From positions 1 to 7,537 of the forward strand of contig USSR01000335.1 of assembly GCA_900557355.1 (NCBI GenBank): 7,537 bases of DNA. The letters are read 5' to 3'. This DNA comes from an uncultured Bacteroides sp. GTDB lineage: Bacteria > Bacteroidota > Bacteroidia > Bacteroidales > Bacteroidaceae. The notes under the pieces are model-generated. The model did no database searches. It saw only the letters and a program-made list of their open reading frames with translations, and was not told where the DNA came from. Position 1 is the stretch's first letter; every line of letters starts with the position of its first letter. Both the position numbers and the translations under genes were made by a program. Positions 1 to 4,676 of this stretch are shown here, piece after piece.

Positions 1-363
1 GGAATAGTGCTGCAAGTTACAGTTCACCATAAAACTGATGCAGGTGTTGAACGCCTGGTCCGGCGTCTGCGGGCCGTTGCCATCCGGGTTCAGCGGTAGC
101 CAGCCTTGGCTGACCAACAGCAGCATGCCCCACACAAACCAGAAAGCGTTCAGTATCAGAAGCGCTTTCAAGAACTGTTTCCAGTTCATTTCCTCGGCGG
201 GGTTGATGCCGCACACTTTAAAAATAAGTCTCTCAATCGGCTTCATGAAGTCCGACCATGTCTTTTGTCCTTTATAGACCCTTGCGATATACCGTCCCAA
301 CGGATAAGCCAACGCCACCATCAGGACAATTTGCAGGATTACACCTAAAATTTCTGTGTTCAT
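1..363 (-). CDS. kdpA: KdpA, potassium-translocating subunit of the Kdp ATPase (N-terminal part, cut by window edge)
   Basis: KdpA is the K+-channel-like membrane subunit of the KdpFABC high-affinity potassium pump in the inner membrane. Only the first 121 codons are present; the gene continues past the left edge. The N terminus is a hydrophobic helix (about residues 5-22, ending YPLGRYIARVY), a second helix covers about 65-85, and the segment FNTCISFMVNCNLQHYS at 105-121 matches the first selectivity-filter region of KdpA (E. coli has a related N-T-N-W-Q stretch). The ATG at 361-363 is preceded by a modest AGAGA ribosome binding site and lies 36 bases after the kdpF stop. It belongs to an operon with kdpF and a 31-residue microprotein, read from the sigma-54-like promoter at 637-652. 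kdpB and kdpC are expected beyond the edge. Confidence 0.96.
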   Translation of the reverse strand, partial: MNTEILGVILQIVLMVALAYPLGRYIARVYKGQKTWSDFMKPIERLIFKVCGINPAEEMNWKQFLKALLILNAFWFVWGMLLLVSQGWLPLNPDGNGPQTPDQAFNTCISFMVNCNLQHYS

Positions 364-399
364 TTCTCTAATTCATTAATAGAATGATACCTCTATTGC

Positions 400-480
400 C
401 TAAAACTTCTCCGGCTTCACGAGCACATACATCAAATACCCGAAAACCGCAATACCTAATACAAATAATGTTGTGTACAT
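400..480 (-). CDS. kdpF: KdpF, 26-residue single-helix subunit of the Kdp ATPase
   Basis: KdpF is a tiny hydrophobic peptide that stabilises the KdpFABC complex in the membrane. This 26-residue reading frame starts MYTTLFVLGIAVFGYLM and ends VKPEKF. It has one membrane helix (about residues 3-21) and the short basic tail with the KPE/EKF ending typical of KdpF. It is too short for ordinary ORF calling. Support comes from its position directly ahead of kdpA and from the strong ribosome binding site GGAGGAG just upstream. Its length matches the usual 25-30 residues of the family. Confidence 0.92.
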   Translation of the reverse strand: MYTTLFVLGIAVFGYLMYVLVKPEKF

Positions 481-484
481 ACTT

Positions 485-491
485 CTCCTCC
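485..491 (-). promoter_or_regulatory. Strong ribosome binding site of kdpF
   Basis: On the minus strand the bases GGAGGAG stand four bases before the kdpF ATG at 480, directly after the TAG of the preceding microprotein gene (492-494). Such a full Shine-Dalgarno match is unusual in Bacteroides, where most leaders here are A-rich and weak. It supports the reality of the 26-codon gene and fixes its start. Confidence 0.8.
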
Positions 492-587
492 CTAAATTCG
501 TTCAAACCAATCCACACATTTCCAGAACAGCCCGAAAGCGAGCAACCCGCTCAGCAGGCAGATGATAAATGAAACCGTTATTCCCAT
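492..587 (-). CDS. 31-residue single-helix microprotein, first gene of the kdp operon
   Basis: A 31-codon frame begins MGITVSFIICLLSGLLAFG and ends CVDWFERI, followed by TAG. About residues 3-22 form a hydrophobic segment with small residues, and the tail is amphipathic with Trp, Asp, Glu and Arg, giving a one-pass membrane peptide. The leader AAAAAAGGTAAAAGAC stands before the ATG. The stop is only 11 bases before the kdpF ATG, and that gap is filled by the kdpF ribosome binding site, so co-translation is likely. The predicted sigma-54 start site near 626 would give a leader of about 39 bases. I do not recognise a named family. By location it could be an extra small subunit or regulator of the Kdp pump, or a second KdpF-like peptide; both are inference. 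Confidence 0.75.
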   Translation of the reverse strand: MGITVSFIICLLSGLLAFGLFWKCVDWFERI

Positions 588-636
588 GTCTTTTACCTTT
601 TTTAAATTGATACTATTATTTCATCGTGTTTAGGTA

Positions 637-652
637 TGCCAATTGTGTGCCA
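637..652 (-). promoter_or_regulatory. Sigma-54 (RpoN) -24/-12 promoter of the kdp operon
   Basis: The minus strand reads TGGCAC-ACAAT-TGGCA. The sigma-54 consensus is TGGCAC-N5-TTGCA. The -24 hexamer is perfect, the spacing is exact, and the invariant GG (-24 side) and GC (-12 side) are present; only one position of the -12 block differs. With the C of GC at -12, transcription would start near 626, about 39 bases before the first start codon of the operon (587). No TAnnTTTG housekeeping promoter was found between the HEPN stop and this site. The neighbouring gene at 1693-3036 encodes exactly the class of activator such a promoter needs. Confidence 0.75.
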
Positions 653-724
653 GACATGCAGGATAGTGCATAATAGTCTAATATCCAAGATTGTGAGAGT
701 TACAAACAGAAAAGTATAAAACAG

Positions 725-753
725 AAATACCCTTTCATTTTGAAAGGGTATTT
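725..753. terminator. Perfect 13-bp hairpin: likely terminator after the HEPN gene, or activator site of kdp
   Basis: AAATACCCTTTCA and TGAAAGGGTATTT pair over 13 bp around a TTT loop. It lies about 120 bases downstream of the HEPN stop, where the MNT-HEPN transcript should end, and would isolate kdp from read-through. There is no long T run on the minus strand after the stem, so termination is not certain. It also lies at about -99 to -127 from the predicted kdp start, so it may instead, or also, be a dyad for the NtrC-type regulator. Confidence 0.55.
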
Positions 754-870
754 ATCAAAATAGTGCGAGATGAGTTTTATCCTGCATTCTATCCGAAGCA
801 CAGTTCAGATAGAATATAGATACATATAAAAGTAAATGGTAAAAGAAGATAGATAGCAGATTAAACGAAT

Positions 871-1276
871 TTAATCGTTTCCTTTAATCAAAGCTTCAAC
901 TGCGACAATAAAAGCTTCTGCACGAGGACGGAGCATATTAACTAATAGCGCATCACAATAAGCGAAATCACTGTAATCACTACTGTGCCGCTTGTCGAAA
1001 AGTAAACCAAAAGTAGTGCTATGTTCCAGACTAAGACATCCGCTACGAACAAAGTGCATGGAAAGTTGTGTTTTCACGCCATTGTGCGTAGCCGCTTCTA
1101 TGTGATGACTTAATAAAAGAGCAGTAGCCGCATAATAGATAATATAACCGATTAACAGCAGCATTGAAATATCCGCCACCATATAGTAAATCTGCTTCTC
1201 CAAGAGTGCTGTGAGCACGTTCCAGGCGGTAATCAACCATTGCCGCACGAGTTTCGGCATCTAACTGTTGCTTCAT
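871..1276 (-). pseudogene. HEPN-domain protein of an MNT-HEPN pair, disrupted by a frameshift
   Basis: HEPN proteins paired with MNT nucleotidyltransferases are small helical RNase toxins or derived proteins. The first frame runs from ATG 1276 through residues ...FNAAVNRLYY (to 1139). The family sequence then resumes in another frame from 1137 as YYAATALLLSHHIEAATHNGV... and ends ...EALIKGND at 871. One leftover C (1138) joins the two. Related proteins as I remember them read RLYYACYYAA here, which would need about two more codons, so roughly five bases appear to be missing. The break lies between two copies of TATTAT (1144-1139 and 1137-1132). Both halves together give about 134 residues, close to full length. 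The start overlaps the MNT stop by four bases (ATGA). As read, the first frame runs on out of frame to a 77-residue product with a foreign tail. Confidence 0.8.
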
Positions 1277-1584
1277 AACACGATGCCCTCCCGACTAACA
1301 TTTATAGTAAATGGACTGACAAGTTGTTCCCAAGCATGGCGGAGAAGCACTAATGCATTAATGGCTACTCCAGTCTGTGCTTCCAGTTCAGAGAGAGGGC
1401 GACGAAGTTCAAGTTCCCTATCGGGAGTGAGTTCTTCGCTATCATCAAGCAAGATAAGCAAGTCAATGTCTGAGTCGTGACGAGCATCACCACGGGCCTC
1501 GGAACCATAAAGAATGGTCTTCGCATCGGGAGCAATATGATGCATCACTTCTGCAATACGACGGACAAGATCAGGTCGTTTCAT
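1273..1584 (-). CDS. MNT-type minimal nucleotidyltransferase, partner (antitoxin-like) of the HEPN gene
   Basis: This 103-residue protein has the minimal nucleotidyltransferase fold. The catalytic signature is clear: YGSEARGDARHDSDIDLLIL at about residues 26-45, with the GS motif at 27-28 and the paired Asp of DSDID that bind metal. In known MNT-HEPN systems the nucleotidyltransferase neutralises the HEPN RNase, in some cases by adding AMP groups to it. The gene is intact, starts at ATG 1584 behind an AGGAGG site, and overlaps the HEPN start by four bases, so the two were built for coupled translation. With the HEPN frame broken, this gene may be an orphan antitoxin. A substrate other than HEPN cannot be excluded. 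Confidence 0.88.
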   Translation of the reverse strand: MKRPDLVRRIAEVMHHIAPDAKTILYGSEARGDARHDSDIDLLILLDDSEELTPDRELELRRPLSELEAQTGVAINALVLLRHAWEQLVSPFTINVSREGIVL

Positions 1585-1591
1585 TAGCTTT

Positions 1592-1597
1592 CCTCCT
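1592..1597 (-). promoter_or_regulatory. Ribosome binding site of the MNT gene
   Basis: AGGAGG on the minus strand, seven bases before the ATG at 1584. It decides the start of the 103-residue MNT protein and is much stronger than the other leaders in the window apart from kdpF. Confidence 0.8.
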
Positions 1598-1638
1598 ATT
1601 CGTAATTATAATCTCTTATCTCTTTCAGTTGAACAACA

Positions 1639-1646
1639 CAAAGATA
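1639..1646 (-). promoter_or_regulatory. Bacteroides -7 promoter element for the MNT-HEPN pair
   Basis: TATCTTTG on the minus strand fits the Bacteroides sigma-ABfr -7 consensus TAnnTTTG exactly. Transcription would start near 1632, about 48 bases before the MNT start codon. The -33 TTTG element is poor: only a TTTT-like stretch lies at about the right distance. The 108-base gap between the regulator and MNT shows no clear terminator hairpin, so read-through from the regulator gene is also possible. Confidence 0.5.
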
Positions 1647-1692
1647 GCAATGTTTTCCGAAAAGCCCGTCGCTGCACGCCCCGAAATGCACC

Positions 1693-3036
1693 TCAGAGCT
1701 TATATTCCTCAATCTTCCTGTACAGCGTCGTCAATCCGATTTTCAGCAGCCGAGCCGCTTCCGTCTTGTTGCCTTTGGTATATTCCAGCACGCGGGCGAT
1801 GTGCCGCCTCTCCATGGCCGAAAGCTCGAAGCTGCCGGGAGTCTCTTCATCCGACTGTTCATAATGGGCATTCTGGATGTCGAGAGGCAGGTCGGCAATA
1901 GTCAGCCGTTCCCCTTCGCAGACGATGAGGCTGCGCTCTATCACATTGCGGAGTTCACGGATATTCCCCTTCCACGGTTGCAGTTCAAGCGTAGTGAGAA
2001 ATTCGGGAGTAATCTCGGTTATCGAACGTGCCAGTTGTGCGGAGAAGTTCTTCACGAAAGCCTTTGCCAACAGGCGGATGTCTCCCGCACGCTCACGCAA
2101 CGGCGGCAAGTGCACCTGGAACACCGAAAGGCGATAGAACAAATCTTCACGGAAACGCCCTTTGGCTATCTCTTCCGGCAGATTGCAGTTGGTTGCCGCA
2201 ATGATGCGCACGTTGACGCGTGTCGGCTTGGTATCGCCTATCTTGATATATTCACCTGTTTCGAGGATACGCAGCAACTTCGCTTGCAGTTCAAAAGCCA
2301 TCTCGCCGATTTCATCCAGAAAGATAGTCCCGTTGTTCGCTTCCTCAAAAAGCCCTTTCTTATCTTTCAGCGCCCCGGTAAACGAACCTGCCTTATGCCC
2401 GAACATCTCACTCTCCAGCAATTCCTTGCTGAACGAGGAACAGTTCACCGCAACGAAATTCTGCCGTGCACGCTTGCTACTGTAATGGATAGCTTGCGCA
2501 AACACCTCCTTGCCTGTTCCCGTCTCTCCGGTCAGCAACACAGGTACATCGGTCACCGACACTTTCTGCGCCAGCGACACAGCATCTTTCAGAGACTTGG
2601 ACTCTCCCAATATGGAATCGAAAGAGTACGTCCGCCCCACCTTCTTCTCCAACTTCTCCAGGCGGACATTCATTGCGGCCTTCTCTACCGCACGGCTGAC
2701 GAGGGGAATAATCTTGTTATTGTCATCTCCTTTGGTGATATAATCGAAAGCCCCATTCTTGATGGCCTGCACCCCGTCGGGGATATTGCCGTGGGCGGTC
2801 AACAGAATGACTTCCACATTGGGAGCCGCCTTTTTGATGGACAGCACCAGGTCTACCCCGTTCCCGTCGGGCAGAAACACATCACACAAAGCTACATCGG
2901 GGTTCTGGACTTCCAACTGTCGCAGAGCAGCCCTGCAATCACCGGCCTGGCAGACTTCGTATCCTTCCAACTCCATCATACGTGCCAGCAAGGTACGGAT
3001 TTGCACCTCGTCGTCAACGATTAAAATCTTACTCAT
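1693..3036 (-). CDS. NtrC-family sigma-54-dependent response regulator, candidate activator of kdp
   Basis: This 447-residue protein is a complete two-component activator in the usual three parts. The receiver domain (about 1-118) has the acidic pair D8/D9, phospho-acceptor D52 in CDVFLPDG, T80 and K102. The AAA+ domain (about 138-370) has Walker A GETGTGKE at 170-177, the sigma-54 contact loop as GSFTGA at 217-222 (one change from GAFTGA), Walker B TIFLDEIGE near 237-245, FREDLFYRL at 295-303 and sensor II GNIRELRN at 358-365. A Fis-type helix-turn-helix ends the protein (about 406-447, with GNKTEAARLLKIGLTTLYRK). It acts in the cytoplasm by ATP-driven opening of sigma-54 polymerase at promoters. 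No kinase gene is adjacent in the window. The likely target is the -24/-12 promoter of kdp on the same strand, which makes it a candidate functional replacement of KdpE; this is inference. The ATG at 3036 has a weak GAAGAG leader. Confidence 0.93.
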   Translation of the reverse strand: MSKILIVDDEVQIRTLLARMMELEGYEVCQAGDCRAALRQLEVQNPDVALCDVFLPDGNGVDLVLSIKKAAPNVEVILLTAHGNIPDGVQAIKNGAFDYITKGDDNNKIIPLVSRAVEKAAMNVRLEKLEKKVGRTYSFDSILGESKSLKDAVSLAQKVSVTDVPVLLTGETGTGKEVFAQAIHYSSKRARQNFVAVNCSSFSKELLESEMFGHKAGSFTGALKDKKGLFEEANNGTIFLDEIGEMAFELQAKLLRILETGEYIKIGDTKPTRVNVRIIAATNCNLPEEIAKGRFREDLFYRLSVFQVHLPPLRERAGDIRLLAKAFVKNFSAQLARSITEITPEFLTTLELQPWKGNIRELRNVIERSLIVCEGERLTIADLPLDIQNAHYEQSDEETPGSFELSAMERRHIARVLEYTKGNKTEAARLLKIGLTTLYRKIEEYKL

Positions 3037-3084
3037 ATCTCTTCAGATAAGTTTTAAACTGATAATGGTAAAAAACAGGGTGTG

Positions 3085-3092
3085 CAAATATA
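3085..3092 (-). promoter_or_regulatory. Bacteroides -7 promoter element of the response regulator gene
   Basis: TATATTTG on the minus strand matches TAnnTTTG. Transcription would start near 3078 and leave a leader of about 42 bases before the ATG at 3036. A good -33 TTTG is not visible at the expected distance, so the assignment rests on the -7 block and its position. Confidence 0.5.
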
Positions 3093-3236
3093 AAGCTTTT
3101 CCCGAAATGCCACGGCACATCTTTTGAACTTTTATGATAGAGAAGCAAATCTCCCCGTAACGTCTTCGGCTGCTTAACCGCACGAATACAAGGAGATAAA
3201 GGCTTCGGGAGAAATAAACGGCTTTCTTCACCTCCG

Positions 3237-3268
3237 TTTCATTTTGATAAAATCACTCCAAAATGAAA
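3237..3268. repeat. 10-bp inverted repeat upstream of the aspartokinase-like gene
   Basis: TTTCATTTTG (3237-3246) and CAAAATGAAA (3259-3268) are exact reverse complements separated by 12 bases. The repeat ends 55 bases before the ATG at 3324. It may be an operator or a hairpin in the leader. No T run follows it, so it is not a standard terminator. The same 10-mer TTTCATTTTG occurs inside the hairpin upstream of kdp (733-742). Confidence 0.6.
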
Positions 3269-3323
3269 GGAAAAGGATAAGAAGCCTGAACCGATTTATA
3301 TAAACGACTAAAAATAAAAGAAT

Positions 3324-4661
3324 ATGAAAATCTACAAATTCGATGGAAATTCCACCGCATCCGTAAAGGGGATGCAACACGTAGCAGAACTGATCCGCAA
3401 CAACGAACCCAAAATCGTCGTATTGTCCGCAGCGGAAAATGTCACCAAACATCTGGACGAAATAGCTGCCTGCTTCTTCGGCCGCAACATCGAAGAAGCC
3501 CACGAGAAAATAACCAAACTCGAATTCCAGTTCATCGACTTTGCCAACGAACTGCTTTCGGACGACAACATCAAGCACGAAGCGGTGAAAAGCATCCTCG
3601 ACTGTTTTCAGGCTATCTGGAAATACAGCCTGGAACCATTCTATTCTACCGATGAAAAGGAAATACTGGCACAGGGCGACTTACTGGTATCCACCCTTAT
3701 GGGATTTTACTTGCAGGAGCAGGGAGTGGACAACCGTGTCATCTGTGCCTTCGACTTCATACGCACAGGACTGGACGGCGAACCGGACCAAGAGTACATC
3801 ACCGATAAACTGAAAGAGACCTGCGCCCCCTACCCCGGCACACGCTTATTCATCACCCAGGGAAGTATTTGCAGGAATGCTTTCGGCGAAACCGACTATC
3901 TGAAGCAAGGTGGCAGCGATTATACCGCCGCCCTCGTCGGCACCGCCCTCCAGGCAGAAGAAATAGAGATATGGACGGATGCCAACATCCGTAGCAATGA
4001 TACGCTGGTTGTGAAAGATGCCGCCACCATACGGGAACTGAGTTTCAGTGAAGCCGAACGGCTCACCTACTTCAACACCCGGATACTGCATCCGCTTTGT
4101 CTGGCCACGGCATGGAAAGGGAATGTCCCCATCCGCCTGCTTAACCCCACGACGCCGGACATGGAAGGCACTTATATATCAAACAACGAGCAGAAAGGCA
4201 AAACCACAAAAGCAATAGCCGCCAAAGATGGCATCATCCACATCCGTTTTGAATCGAACAATGCGCTGCGCCCTTATATGTTTATCAGTAAAGTTCTCGA
4301 CACCTTCTCCAAATATAAGACGATGCCCTGCCTCCTCACTTCGTCCAACGATAACCTGTCGATAGCCACCGACAACAAGGAGTATCTGTCGCTCATCCTG
4401 CGGGAACTCAACCGGTATGCCCGGATATGGGTGGAGGACCGTATGAGCATCATCTCCATCATAGGAAACAGGAAGTCGGCAGGCATAGAGACCGAAGCCC
4501 GCATCATGGACGCGCTGAAGGATATTCCGTTAAGGATGATTTCATACGGCAGCGACGAGAATGACGTTTCGCTCGTCATCAGAACGGCAGACAAGGCGGA
4601 AGCGCTCCGGTTGCTTGATGAGAAGTTATTTAAAACAGTATGTTTCAGGAACGCTTGCTAA
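3324..4661 (+). CDS. Aspartokinase-family protein with altered active-site residues
   Basis: The family (EC 2.7.2.4) phosphorylates aspartate at the entry to lysine, threonine and methionine synthesis. This 445-residue protein is full length: an amino-acid-kinase domain (about 1-280), then a regulatory part with two ACT-like segments (about 300-445; RMSIISIIGNRK near 373-384). Family landmarks are present: GGSDYTAAL at 196-204, ITQG..CRNA..ETD near 177-191, EIWTDA at 215-220 and ILHP at 254-257. However, several usually fixed residues differ: KFGGTS is KFDGNS (5-10), QGELLS is QGDLLVS (117-123), the Arg before GGSD is Gln195, the TTDPR loop is SNDTL (224-228), and the Lys of GAKxLHP is Arg253. 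T41 and D199 remain. It may be a specialised or inactive paralogue. The gene stands alone on the plus strand, with an A-rich leader before the ATG. Confidence 0.85.
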   Translation: MKIYKFDGNSTASVKGMQHVAELIRNNEPKIVVLSAAENVTKHLDEIAACFFGRNIEEAHEKITKLEFQFIDFANELLSDDNIKHEAVKSILDCFQAIWKYSLEPFYSTDEKEILAQGDLLVSTLMGFYLQEQGVDNRVICAFDFIRTGLDGEPDQEYITDKLKETCAPYPGTRLFITQGSICRNAFGETDYLKQGGSDYTAALVGTALQAEEIEIWTDANIRSNDTLVVKDAATIRELSFSEAERLTYFNTRILHPLCLATAWKGNVPIRLLNPTTPDMEGTYISNNEQKGKTTKAIAAKDGIIHIRFESNNALRPYMFISKVLDTFSKYKTMPCLLTSSNDNLSIATDNKEYLSLILRELNRYARIWVEDRMSIISIIGNRKSAGIETEARIMDALKDIPLRMISYGSDENDVSLVIRTADKAEALRLLDEKLFKTVCFRNAC

Positions 4662-4676
4662 AAAAGCAAGCGTTCC
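4648..4676. terminator. Bidirectional hairpin shared by the converging aspartokinase-like and epimerase genes
   Basis: GGAACGCTTGCT and AGCAAGCGTTCC form a perfect 12-bp stem around an AAAAA loop. It covers the stop codons of both converging genes: the plus-strand TAA at 4659-4661 and the minus-strand TAG at 4660-4658. The stem therefore encodes the last residues of both proteins. The T runs after the stem are weak on both sides, but the stem is GC-rich and well placed for ending both transcripts. Confidence 0.75.

Larger units (their letters stand above)
588..870. other. Non-coding region upstream of kdp with promoter and nested repeats
   Basis: This 283-base AT-rich stretch lies between the HEPN remnant and the kdp operon. 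Besides the -24/-12 promoter it holds a dyad ATGCA-N6-TGCAT (656-671), a direct repeat ATAGTGC (663-669 and 760-766), a 13-bp perfect stem (725-753), a distant 10-bp inverted repeat ATGCAGGATA / TATCCTGCAT (656-665 and 778-787), and an 8-bp inverted repeat ATTCTATC / GATAGAAT (786-793 and 808-815). No convincing reading frame was seen. Elements between about 725 and 815 lie 100-190 bases upstream of the predicted start site, the usual range for binding sites of sigma-54 activators, but which repeat is bound cannot be told from the sequence. Confidence 0.6.
3037..3323. other. Divergent intergenic region between the regulator and the aspartokinase-like gene
   Basis: This 287-base region must hold promoters for both directions. 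Leftward there is the -7 element at 3085-3092. Rightward the best candidate is TCATTTTG at 3239-3246, one base off TAnnTTTG, without a clear -33 box. It holds a 10-bp inverted repeat at 3237-3268 and a looser TCTCCC / GGGAGA pair near 3150 and 3210 that could form a leader structure. Short reading frames across it have no coding character. Confidence 0.5.

Noticed and set aside
863..880. Small hairpin AAACGA / TCGTTT at the HEPN stop codon
   Set aside because: Only six pairs, AT-rich, overlapping the stop and with no T run; too weak to call a terminator.
1801..3024. A 407-codon open frame on the plus strand
   Set aside because: It lies antisense across the response regulator, which has every expected domain and motif. 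The antisense protein shows no recognisable motif and is a codon-usage shadow.
3113..3128. Second sigma-54-like site on the plus strand, CGGCAC-ATCTT-TTGAA, upstream of the aspartokinase-like gene
   Set aside because: The invariant C of the -12 GC pair is A and the first -24 base is off, so it does not meet the sigma-54 pattern.
3043..3231. Short minus-strand frame of 62 codons in the divergent intergenic region
   Set aside because: No ribosome binding site, no motif, and it runs across the regulator's promoter element.
3037..3323. Lysine riboswitch in front of the aspartokinase-like gene
   Set aside because: The leader lacks the conserved L-box core and the multi-helix layout; only simple inverted repeats are visible.
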